From positions 1 through 5,592 of the forward strand of contig DAOVTC010000094.1 of assembly GCA_030633285.1 (NCBI GenBank): a stretch of DNA of 5,592 nucleotides, given 5' to 3'. The stretch comes from Flavobacteriaceae bacterium. Lineage in GTDB: Bacteria; Bacteroidota; Bacteroidia; Flavobacteriales; Flavobacteriaceae. A program made the translations under genes and the position numbers. Positions 1 to 5,592 of this stretch are shown here, one piece after another. The stretch's first letter is position 1. Every line of letters starts with the position of its first letter. A model generated the notes under the pieces. That model made no database searches, was not told where the DNA came from, and saw only the letters and a program-made list of their open reading frames with translations.

Positions 1-618
1 ACCATTAAATTCACAAAAAACAGTATGCATTCCCACATTTTTAGCACCTAATATATCGGCTTCAAAATTATCACCAATCATAATACTCTCTTCTGATTTT
101 GCACCTGATATCTCTAGTGCATAATGAAATATTTTAGGATTTGGTTTTTTTGCACCTACCTTTTCAGAAGTTATAATATTATTAAAATAAGGCAACATTT
201 TAGAACTTTCTAATTTTTTGTGTTGCACTTCTTCAAACCCGTTAGTGATTATATGCATTTGGTAATTTGGTTGTAAATAATCTAGAATTTCGATTGCACC
301 GTCAAAAAGGGTTTTATTCGTAGGTAAATATTCAATATACTCTTCTGCCAACAAATCAATTAAATTGTCATCTGTATAAAAGTTAAGTTCATTAAATGCT
401 TCTTTTAATCTTTGGTAACGCAACTCTTCTTTTGTAACTAAATTATCTCTATATAATTTCCAATACCTTTGATTAATAGGTTTGTATATTTCTTTAAAAT
501 TGTTAAAATTCACCTTTATATTATTCTTTTTGAAAATAAATTCAAATGTTTTATTTGAGTTTGTCTCAAAATCCCATAAAGTATGATCAAGGTCAAAAAA
601 TATATGTTTTATATTCAT
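1..618 (-). CDS. yjjG: YjjG-family HAD nucleotidase (pyrimidine 5'-nucleotidase), 3' end cut off by window
   Basis: This is a haloacid dehalogenase-superfamily phosphatase. YjjG enzymes dephosphorylate pyrimidine nucleoside monophosphates, including non-canonical ones, in the cytoplasm (family knowledge). About 206 codons are open without a frame break, and the gene runs off the left edge. YjjG proteins are usually about 225-230 residues, so only some 20 C-terminal residues are missing. All four HAD motifs are visible: motif I FFDLDHTLWD (nucleophile D9, acid/base D11), motif II IITNG near residues 123-127, the motif III lysine in VGAKKPNPKIF near 154-164, and motif IV GDNFEAD near 182-188. 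The DHTLWDFE wording is typical of the YjjG branch. I chose the ATG at 618, which gives MNIKHIFFDLDHT; an in-frame ATG at 624 would add only Met-His. It is divergent from the glycosyltransferase gene and is probably housekeeping rather than part of the glycan module. The family call is firm; the substrate is inferred. Confidence 0.93.
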   Translation of the reverse strand, partial: MNIKHIFFDLDHTLWDFETNSNKTFEFIFKKNNIKVNFNNFKEIYKPINQRYWKLYRDNLVTKEELRYQRLKEAFNELNFYTDDNLIDLLAEEYIEYLPTNKTLFDGAIEILDYLQPNYQMHIITNGFEEVQHKKLESSKMLPYFNNIITSEKVGAKKPNPKIFHYALEISGAKSEESIMIGDNFEADILGAKNVGMHTVFCEFNG

Positions 619-643
619 ATGCATCTAAATTGATAAAAGAGTT

Positions 644-665
644 TTATTTTAGCTTACTAAAATAA
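644..665. repeat. Perfect 9-bp inverted repeat in the divergent intergenic region
   Basis: TTATTTTAG (644-652) and CTAAAATAA (657-665) are perfect reverse complements separated by CTTA. The repeat lies between the divergent starts of the nucleotidase (618) and the glycosyltransferase (677), and its right arm ends 11 bases before the latter. It could be an operator for a dimeric regulator or a leader hairpin in either transcript. The arms are almost wholly A/T, so chance is a real possibility. I found no TAnnTTTG-type promoter box for either gene in this gap. Confidence 0.4.
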
Positions 666-676
666 GCAATAACAAT

Positions 677-1813
677 TTGCATAAAAAAAAATTACACATA
701 TTATTTGTAAATAGTTGGTATCCTTCAAAAGTACTTCCTACAAATGGTGATTTTATTCAAAGACATATTGAAGCTGTAGCAACAAAACATAATGTTACAA
801 CAATTCATGTAATTACAAATCCAATAATTGACAAAGAAGAAATAACAGATATTACTACAAATGGTATAAGAACAATCATAGCTTACTTAAAACCTTCAAA
901 AAATTACATTAATAAACTTATTTACTATTTTAAAGCTTATAAAAAACTATATCTATTAACTGAGGATTTTGACATCTTACATGTTAGTAAATTATATCCT
1001 GCAGGACTCTTTGCACTATATTTAAAGTGGTTTAAAAATAAAAAATATATTATCAGTGAACATTTTACAGGGTATTTGCAACCACATGCAAAAAATATTG
1101 GCAAAACGGAGATTTACTTATCAAAAATAATTTCTAAAAATGCAACATTTGTTTGTCCGGTAAGTGAAAATTTAGCTGAAAACATGAAATCTTTAGGGCT
1201 AAATGGAAATTATGAAGTTGTACCAAATGTTGTTGATACAAATTTATTTACTCCACATGAAAAGAAGAAAAAAATATTTACTCTTATTCATCTTTCAAGT
1301 TTAGTTGATAAACACAAAAATATTACTGGATTATTAAAAGCAATTAGCAAATTACAAAATCATATACCAAATTTTCTATTTTATTTAATTGGTGATAATC
1401 CATTACAATATCAAAATCTAATTGAATCTTTAAAAATTAATCCTAATAATATTGAGTTAGTGGATCAAATACCACACTATCAAGTTTCTCATTATCTACA
1501 AAAATCTGATATATTAATATTATTTAGTAATTATGAGAATTTACCATGTGTTATATTGGAAGCATTTTCTTGTGGAATCAAAGTAATTTCGACAAATGTT
1601 GGAGGTATTGAAGAGTTTTTTCCTAAAGATTATGGAGCTTTAATTCCACAAGGTGATGAAAAATATTTACTCAAAGAAATTATCAATCAATACAACAAAT
1701 CTAACCGAGTTTCTAAAAAATCCATGCATCAATATGCTAAGAAACTATTCAGTAAAGAAAGTATTAGTGATAGGTTCAATAAATTATACATACAATCTTT
1801 AAAAAATGATTGA
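677..1813 (+). CDS. GT4-family glycosyltransferase (surface polysaccharide biosynthesis)
   Basis: A 378-residue retaining GT-B glycosyltransferase, expected to act on the cytoplasmic face and move a sugar from a nucleotide-sugar donor onto a growing glycan. The N-terminal acceptor domain (about 1-190) opens with HILFVNSWYPS and contains GDFIQRH (24-30) and SEHF (127-130). A PVSENLAENM helix and VVPNVVDTNLF (181-191) lead into the C-terminal donor domain. That domain carries LIHLSSLVDKHKNI (203-216), LIGDN (237-241), and the GT4 E-x7-E signature ENLPCVILE (E287, E295), followed by GIKVISTNVGG. The length is normal for GT4. The only reasonable start is TTG at 677: an in-frame TAG lies at 650-652, no ATG occurs between it and the conserved N-terminus, and the next in-frame Met is near residue 170. 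A run of nine A (683-691) encodes Lys3-5. The 3' end overlaps the flippase gene by 8 bp. The fold call is strong; sugar and acceptor cannot be read from sequence. Confidence 0.92.
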   Translation: MHKKKLHILFVNSWYPSKVLPTNGDFIQRHIEAVATKHNVTTIHVITNPIIDKEEITDITTNGIRTIIAYLKPSKNYINKLIYYFKAYKKLYLLTEDFDILHVSKLYPAGLFALYLKWFKNKKYIISEHFTGYLQPHAKNIGKTEIYLSKIISKNATFVCPVSENLAENMKSLGLNGNYEVVPNVVDTNLFTPHEKKKKIFTLIHLSSLVDKHKNITGLLKAISKLQNHIPNFLFYLIGDNPLQYQNLIESLKINPNNIELVDQIPHYQVSHYLQKSDILILFSNYENLPCVILEAFSCGIKVISTNVGGIEEFFPKDYGALIPQGDEKYLLKEIINQYNKSNRVSKKSMHQYAKKLFSKESISDRFNKLYIQSLKND

Positions 1814-3059
1814 CAACTTAAAAATATTCTTTAAAGAATTTATAAGTAGAAAAGGAAATTATGTTTTTTTTGCTACAGTTTTAGGAAGAATTTTATCATT
1901 TTTAAGTTCTTGGATTGCTTTAAAATTAATTCCAAATTTTGAATTAGGTCTTGTCATTTATGCTTTAAATATTATTTCATTAATTATTCCTTTAAGTGGA
2001 TTTGGAGCATCACAAGGCTTATTAAGATTTGGTGCTTTATCAAAAAATGAAAAAGAAAAAAATAACTTATTTGTATATATTTTAAAAAAAGGAAGTGTTT
2101 TTTCAATTATCATTATTGTAATTATAATAATTTTTAGTTCTCTACTAACTAACCAATTAAAAGAATCACAAAGCTATTTAATATATTTATCACTATTAAT
2201 ATTAACATTATTTTTATTAGAAAGCCTAAAAACCCAACTTAGAGTTTTACATAAAAATAAAACTTTTGCTAAAACTGAAATTATTTACAATATTTTACTT
2301 GTGATTTTGGTTTTTTTCGGAAGTTATTTTTATAAAGAAACAGGTTATATTATTGCTTTAATTATTGTGCCTTTAATAACTTTTTTAATTTTTATACCCA
2401 AACGTCAAATCAAATTTAATATTGACAAAAACTTCAAGAAACCAACCTTTTCATTTTGGAAATACAGTCTTTTTTCAAGCATGTCAAATGTAGCTACTCA
2501 ATTATTAATCGTGTTAGATATTATTTTAATAGGAAGTATAATGCACAGTCCAGAAAAAGTTACCATTTATAAATATGTATCTCTAATCCCTTTTAGCTTA
2601 TTATTCTTACCAAGAGTATTGTTAACAACTGATTTTGTGTCTATTACTGAAAATATTTCAAACAAAAAATATATAAATAATTATATTAAAAATTACATCA
2701 TTTTATTTTTACTTATAAGCCTTGTAATTGCTATTCTTTCCTTTGCTTTTGATGATTCTATTTTACTGTTTTTTGGTAATGAATTTAAGCAATATACTTC
2801 TACATTTAAGATTTTAATTTTTGGAATTATATCAATACTTATTTTTAGAGGTTTATTCGGAAATTTACTTTCGGCTCTAGGAAAAGCATCTGTAAACTAT
2901 TGGATTGCATTTATTGCTATATTGCTAAATCTTGTTTTAAATTTTATTTTAATCCCTATTTATGGAATATTAGGAGCAGCGATAACTTCAACTTTTATGA
3001 TGTGGATTACTAGTTTATTATCTATAATTTTATTTTATAAATATTATAGGAAGATTTAA
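1806..3059 (+). CDS. Wzx-type polysaccharide flippase (MOP superfamily, PST family)
   Basis: A 417-residue integral inner-membrane protein that would flip a lipid-linked oligosaccharide from the cytoplasmic to the periplasmic side (family role). About twelve hydrophobic segments can be seen, roughly at 18-38, 46-66, 96-114, 122-139, 160-176, 180-197, 217-243, 252-274, 296-315, 333-353, 365-385 and 388-411. This matches the length and topology of Polysacc_synt proteins. Family-like wording includes the N-terminal GRILSFLSSWIALKLIP, GFGASQGLLRFGA (65-77), and the late NLVLNFILIPIYGILGAA (375-392) that ends in the last helix. The ATG at 1806 lies inside the glycosyltransferase gene (ATGATTGA, 8 bp shared) with no separate ribosome binding site, so translational coupling is likely. 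Its TAA stop at 3057-3059 overlaps the stop of the opposing gene. Sequence cannot tell which glycan it carries, and no Wzy polymerase is nearby. Confidence 0.9.
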   Translation: MIDNLKIFFKEFISRKGNYVFFATVLGRILSFLSSWIALKLIPNFELGLVIYALNIISLIIPLSGFGASQGLLRFGALSKNEKEKNNLFVYILKKGSVFSIIIIVIIIIFSSLLTNQLKESQSYLIYLSLLILTLFLLESLKTQLRVLHKNKTFAKTEIIYNILLVILVFFGSYFYKETGYIIALIIVPLITFLIFIPKRQIKFNIDKNFKKPTFSFWKYSLFSSMSNVATQLLIVLDIILIGSIMHSPEKVTIYKYVSLIPFSLLFLPRVLLTTDFVSITENISNKKYINNYIKNYIILFLLISLVIAILSFAFDDSILLFFGNEFKQYTSTFKILIFGIISILIFRGLFGNLLSALGKASVNYWIAFIAILLNLVLNFILIPIYGILGAAITSTFMMWITSLLSIILFYKYYRKI

Positions 3060-3937
3060 AATAAACTTTTTTTATGTAAATGAAAATAAGGTTGTACTAC
3101 TGCTCCAAAACTTTTATAAAAAGATGCTATTTCATTTATCATTGAACCTTCAAAATCAAGTATCAAATCTCTATTAGCATATTTTTGAATTACAAAATCG
3201 ATTAAATAAGATATGGCTTGCTTTTTTCTGCCTTTCTGATTTACAGCTGAAAATAAAAATATTATCCTGTTTTTATGCAATAAAAAAACTGCACCTCCAA
3301 GTAAATTATCTTCTTTATCTAAAACTTCAAATATTTCAGCTTTTTGCAAACTAAATGCCTTAAGGATTAACTGATCTAATAATTCATAATCATTTTTAGA
3401 TATGTTTAGATTTACACCTTTATTTTTTTTAAATAAGTCAATTAGAGATTTAAAATCATCAGTTTTATTAATTTTTAAATGCAATTTTTGAGCAAGTTTG
3501 ACACTACTTTTTCTTCCCTTTTTAAATTTTGAATAAAGTGTACTATAAGTATCATTTAGCCTTAAAATGTAATTATCTCTTTTATTTATATATTTATTTG
3601 TTGATTTATTATTGTAGTTAAATAAGACATCCACCAATTTAAATTTATTTGGTATTGCATTTATGAAATCTTGTATTAAATCTTCATTTATTTTGTACAT
3701 TGAAAACATACCCAATTGTTGTACCCAAACAGGTAAATAAATATAATTTATACCATACTTTTTTCTTTTAGGTAATGGCATTACTACCTCATAATCATTT
3801 AAAATTAATACATCCCAGTTATTTGTTATACAATTCAAATACCAGCTATAACCATATATAAGTGAATTAGAAGATTCATCAATACATTTATCATATTTAA
3901 AGAAATCTATCTCATTATGTAACAAGTACTTAATCAC
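3056..3937 (-). CDS. FemAB-like GNAT acyltransferase (PF13480-like)
   Basis: A 293-residue cytoplasmic protein without signal peptide or membrane helices. It resembles the FemAB/BioF2-like GNAT proteins found in glycan loci, which are thought to transfer acyl or aminoacyl groups onto sugars or peptides; the substrate here is unknown. The first half has WDVLILNDYEVVMPLP (41-56) and an aromatic YIYLPVWVQQLGMFS stretch (65-79). A basic FKKGRKSSVKLAQK segment (138-151) resembles the conserved K/R patch of FemAB proteins. The second GNAT-like half runs over about 200-285, with GGAVFLLHKNRIIFLFSA, the helix QAISYLIDFVIQKYA, and LDFEGSMINEIASFYKSFGA (260-279). It starts at GTG (3937): an in-frame TGA lies at 3943-3941 and the next Met is residue 53, too late for the conserved N-terminus MIKYLLHNEIDFFKYD. 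It lies downstream of the deacetylase on the same strand and overlaps the flippase tail to tail by 4 bp. The family call is good; the exact reaction is open. Confidence 0.82.
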   Translation of the reverse strand: MIKYLLHNEIDFFKYDKCIDESSNSLIYGYSWYLNCITNNWDVLILNDYEVVMPLPKRKKYGINYIYLPVWVQQLGMFSMYKINEDLIQDFINAIPNKFKLVDVLFNYNNKSTNKYINKRDNYILRLNDTYSTLYSKFKKGRKSSVKLAQKLHLKINKTDDFKSLIDLFKKNKGVNLNISKNDYELLDQLILKAFSLQKAEIFEVLDKEDNLLGGAVFLLHKNRIIFLFSAVNQKGRKKQAISYLIDFVIQKYANRDLILDFEGSMINEIASFYKSFGAVVQPYFHLHKKSLF

Positions 3938-3956
3938 AGGTCATATTAATAGTTAA

Positions 3957-3970
3957 TGCTAAATGCTAAA
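3957..3970. repeat. Tandem TGCTAAA pair in the gap between the GNAT and deacetylase genes
   Basis: TGCTAAA occurs twice in tandem (3957-3963, 3964-3970), about 20-34 bases upstream of the GNAT GTG start; on the coding strand it reads TTTAGCATTTAGCA. The surrounding 137-bp gap (3938-4074) holds no ORF of note. It has a T7 tract followed by G (coding strand, ending near 3985) that could serve as a -33 TTTG, but no properly spaced TAnnTTTG follows, so I do not call a promoter. The two genes may share a transcript or the GNAT gene may have its own start. Confidence 0.3.
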
Positions 3971-4074
3971 ATATAATTCTGTCACAAAAAAACATCTCTT
4001 ATATTAAATTTTTCCTAATTAGCTCATCATCACTTTCTTCTTGATTCTTACTAATTAATACTTTCTTTTAAACT

Positions 4075-5391
4075 TTATACTTTAGAACTCAATTCCTTTA
4101 ATAAATTTTCATACAATTTATCCCAACCTCTCCAACGTCCCGTTCCACTAATTGATTCATTATGAAATAGTGTTATGAAGGTTCCATTTACTTTTTTAAC
4201 TTCATTGGCAAGATTTAAAATAGTATCATAGGATTTTTTAGCTGTATAATTCAAATAATCCTTTAATGTACCATCCATTACAGCAAATGGAAATATTTTA
4301 AGTGGAGTTTGAATTTCAAAATCTAGGTCATAAAAATAAAATGGTGTACAAGTTCCTGCCCTAAAACCATAATGATTGGCATAACCCATGGTATAATCTT
4401 CAGTAACTTCTAAATCAACTAAATATTGATATGTTTCGGGTATTTCTAACCGCAAATAATGTTGTCGGGATTTGGTTATTGGAAAATTTACAATTTGCTC
4501 TAATCGTTTTTTTTCTTTTTTTATTTTTTTCTCATTTTTCATACTAAAATAAGAAGGATGCATTCCTACCTGGGCATAATCAGCAACATTTTTTATCAAT
4601 AATTTATAATCTATATTTCCAGCAGAAATATTTTTATCATACGTGGTATATTCGCTCAAAAGAAAGAAAAAAATAGTAGTGATATTGTATTTTTTTTGCA
4701 AGACTAGTAACTCATCAAATATATCAAATGGATCCTTTTTAAAATTAAATATTACTAAAAATCTATTCCAAATATCTTGAATATTAAATTGAAATATATC
4801 ATTAATCATTCCACCAATAGTTCGAATCAAACCTTTGTGTTTATAATTAAATGCAATATCAACGTCAATGGTTGAAACAAACTTAAATTTTCTTAGTTCA
4901 CCTGAAAGCTGATAATTCGGAAACTTTTCAAATAACAGTTCTTTAAATTTATACGCCCATAAATCAATAATTGGTTTATCTAAAAACTTGTTCTGATAAG
5001 CCAAACTCTCCTCAGCAGGAAATCGCTCAAATTCATCCTTCACTTGAGGCAAATATTCTTCATACCTACTTATTAAATAAAAGCTTGCTGCAAAAATATC
5101 GCATGGTACTACTGAAGATGTGCTAGTTTGAAAAAAACAAGGAAGTTCATTCCAATTTGAAATTGTAATATCCAAATAATCAATTCCTTGATTAAAAAGT
5201 AATTCATTGCTTTTCACAAACAATTCACCACCTAATGCTTGTTTGGTATAAGAAAATTTTAATCCATCATGAGCAATAAATTCTTCTATTTTTGTGGTAA
5301 AAATAATTTGAATATTTAAAATTCGAGTAAAAATATGCTTAAAAGTATATGTTAATCTGGGAGTAATTTTATGAGTATAAACTAATAACAT
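4075..5391 (-). CDS. Polysaccharide deacetylase family protein (NodB/CE4-like, with N-terminal extension)
   Basis: A 438-residue protein likely to remove N- or O-acyl groups from a polysaccharide or lipid-linked sugar. The first ~165 residues form an accessory domain seen in Bacteroidota members, with MLLVYTHKITPRLTYTFKHIF at the start and PCDIFAASFYLISRYEEYLP (96-115). The deacetylase core then shows TIDVD (D176, D178) in place of canonical TFDD, GMHPSYFS (H278), SRQHYLRLEIPETY (H311), GFRAGTCTPFYFYD (R344) and LFHNE (H410). The second His of the usual H-x3-H metal motif is Phe here. I placed the start at ATG 5391; a TTG at 5397 would add only Met-Leu, and homologues as I recall them begin MLLVYTHKITPR. 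No convincing signal peptide is visible, so cytoplasmic action is more likely than secretion. A TACATTTG box lies upstream and the FemAB-like gene follows. The family call is firm; the substrate is unknown. Confidence 0.9.
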   Translation of the reverse strand: MLLVYTHKITPRLTYTFKHIFTRILNIQIIFTTKIEEFIAHDGLKFSYTKQALGGELFVKSNELLFNQGIDYLDITISNWNELPCFFQTSTSSVVPCDIFAASFYLISRYEEYLPQVKDEFERFPAEESLAYQNKFLDKPIIDLWAYKFKELLFEKFPNYQLSGELRKFKFVSTIDVDIAFNYKHKGLIRTIGGMINDIFQFNIQDIWNRFLVIFNFKKDPFDIFDELLVLQKKYNITTIFFFLLSEYTTYDKNISAGNIDYKLLIKNVADYAQVGMHPSYFSMKNEKKIKKEKKRLEQIVNFPITKSRQHYLRLEIPETYQYLVDLEVTEDYTMGYANHYGFRAGTCTPFYFYDLDFEIQTPLKIFPFAVMDGTLKDYLNYTAKKSYDTILNLANEVKKVNGTFITLFHNESISGTGRWRGWDKLYENLLKELSSKV

Positions 5392-5412
5392 GAGCAACTA
5401 TATTGTGAACAT

Positions 5413-5420
5413 CAAATGTA
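5413..5420 (-). promoter_or_regulatory. Candidate Bacteroidota -7 promoter box (TACATTTG) for the deacetylase gene
   Basis: On the coding strand TACATTTG matches the Bacteroidota -7 consensus TAnnTTTG exactly. It ends 21 bases before the deacetylase ATG at 5391, which would give a 5' leader of roughly 15 bases. The -33 region lacks a clear TTTG: with a 19-20 base spacer the sequence is TGAT, and it falls inside one of the AGTATCAG direct repeats. This could mean weak or activator-dependent transcription. Confidence 0.5.
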
Positions 5421-5437
5421 AACTTTTATTTAAAAAC

Positions 5438-5469
5438 AGTATCAGGTATTTCATAGTTAGTATCAGCTA
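5438..5469. repeat. Imperfect 11-bp direct repeats, 21-bp period, upstream of the deacetylase promoter
   Basis: AGTATCAGGTA (5438-5448) and AGTATCAGCTA (5459-5469) agree at 10 of 11 positions, and their starts are 21 bp apart, about two helical turns. They lie just upstream of the candidate -7 box, where an activator would bind. The right copy also overlaps the radC-distal hairpin, so one or both patterns may be remnants of short intergenic repeats rather than functional sites. Confidence 0.4.
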
Positions 5470-5477
5470 CCAACTAT
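5453..5477 (-). terminator. Hairpin just after the radC stop, possible terminator
   Basis: In the leftward transcript ATAGTTGGTA (5477-5468), loop GCTGA, and TACTAACTAT (5462-5453) form a 10-bp stem, nine Watson-Crick pairs plus one G-U. It begins 6 bases after the radC stop codon. The only non-canonical position is G-U in this strand's RNA and A-C in the other strand's, which fits function in the radC transcript. The U-run (5 T) comes only about 16 bases beyond the stem, so it is not a classical intrinsic terminator. Confidence 0.4.
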
Positions 5478-5483
5478 CAAACA

Positions 5484-5592
5484 CTACAAAATCCCCTCAT
5501 CTGCAAAGCTAAAGTAATCTTTTTCGGTAATAATTATGTGGTCAAGAACTTTTATATCTAAAACCTCTCCTCCACCTTTAATTTTTTTAGTC
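5484..5592 (-). CDS. radC: RadC-family JAB/MPN-domain protein, C-terminal fragment (5' part outside window)
   Basis: Thirty-six codons are visible, ending at TAG (5486-5484); the gene enters from the right edge. The translated tail includes GGGEVLDIKVLDHIIIT and EKDYFSFADEGIL, the closing strand and helix of RadC proteins (consensus of the form LDI.vLDHiIi....YfSfad.G.l). RadC proteins are usually about 220-230 residues. The metal-binding JAMM residues (HxH...S..D) lie before the visible part, so integrity of the active site cannot be judged. Despite the name, the role of RadC in DNA repair is unsettled. It is on the same strand as the deacetylase, 92 bp upstream, and a hairpin in that gap suggests separate transcription. 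It is probably an unrelated neighbour of the glycan genes. Confidence 0.88.
   Translation of the reverse strand, partial: TKKIKGGGEVLDIKVLDHIIITEKDYFSFADEGIL

Noticed and set aside
1..624. Possible pseudogene, because the left-edge gene shows no stop codon
   Set aside because: Translating the leftward strand codon by codon gives one unbroken frame with all four HAD motifs; it is simply cut by the window edge.
1806..3059. Flippase as a MATE drug exporter or MurJ
   Set aside because: About 12 helices, the late LNFILIPIYGILGAA wording and the overlap with a glycosyltransferase fit the polysaccharide transporter family; MurJ usually has 14 helices.
4015..4057. CTAATTA/TAATTAG inverted repeat after the deacetylase stop
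   Set aside because: The arms are short and wholly AT-rich, self-palindromic, with about 30 bases between them and no following T-run; likely chance.
3938..4074. A promoter for the GNAT gene (TTTG near 3988-3985 plus TATATTTT or TAGCATTT)
   Set aside because: The spacing between the TTTG and the -7-like boxes is too short or the boxes mismatch TAnnTTTG, so the region does not support a call.
5392..5397. TTG at 5397 as the deacetylase start
   Set aside because: It adds only Met-Leu before an ATG at 5391 that begins the family-like MLLVYTHKITPR; the ATG is also well placed after the TACATTTG box.
1..5592. tRNA or other RNA genes, CRISPR arrays, insertion sequences, toxin-antitoxin or defence genes
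   Set aside because: No such sequences were seen; nearly all of the window is accounted for by six protein genes and short gaps of at most 137 bp.

Overview
The window is strongly AT-rich and reads like a chromosome of the Bacteroidota, most likely a marine or host-associated member of the Flavobacteriaceae. Reasons: the proteins at both edges (a YjjG-type HAD nucleotidase and the C-terminus of RadC) have typical flavobacterial wording; start codons lack Shine-Dalgarno sequences; one intergenic region carries an exact copy of the Bacteroidota -7 promoter consensus TAnnTTTG; and the surface-glycan proteins (a 438-residue deacetylase with HPSY and SRQHYL motifs, and a FemAB-like GNAT protein) are of a type I associate with this group. 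The assignment comes from reading the proteins, not from a search.

Layout from left to right: (1) a 3'-truncated yjjG-like nucleotidase gene, leftward, running off the left edge. (2) A short divergent intergenic region with a perfect 9-bp inverted repeat. (3) A rightward pair, a GT4 glycosyltransferase and a Wzx-type polysaccharide flippase, overlapping by 8 bp. (4) A tail-to-tail junction where the flippase stop codon overlaps the stop of the next, leftward gene. (5) A leftward FemAB-like GNAT acyltransferase, preceded by a 137-bp gap. (6) A leftward polysaccharide deacetylase with its own candidate promoter. (7) A short intergenic stretch with a hairpin and 21-bp-spaced direct repeats. (8) The last 36 codons of radC, leftward, running in from the right edge.

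The four central genes form a small cell-surface glycan module between two housekeeping-type genes. The GT4 enzyme would add a sugar on the cytoplasmic side, the flippase would carry a lipid-linked glycan across the inner membrane, the deacetylase would remove acyl groups from amino sugars, and the FemAB-like protein would transfer an acyl or aminoacyl group. No polymerase, initiating phosphoglycosyltransferase or export porin is present, so the module is either an auxiliary decorating set or works with genes elsewhere. Pairing a FemAB-like protein with a polysaccharide deacetylase resembles exosortase-linked exopolysaccharide loci, but no exosortase is visible here.

Three start-site details matter. 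The GT4 gene has only a TTG start, followed almost at once by a run of nine A. The GNAT gene starts at GTG. The deacetylase most likely starts at the ATG at 5391, not at the TTG six bases upstream. No RNA genes, insertion sequences, CRISPR arrays or attachment sites were seen.
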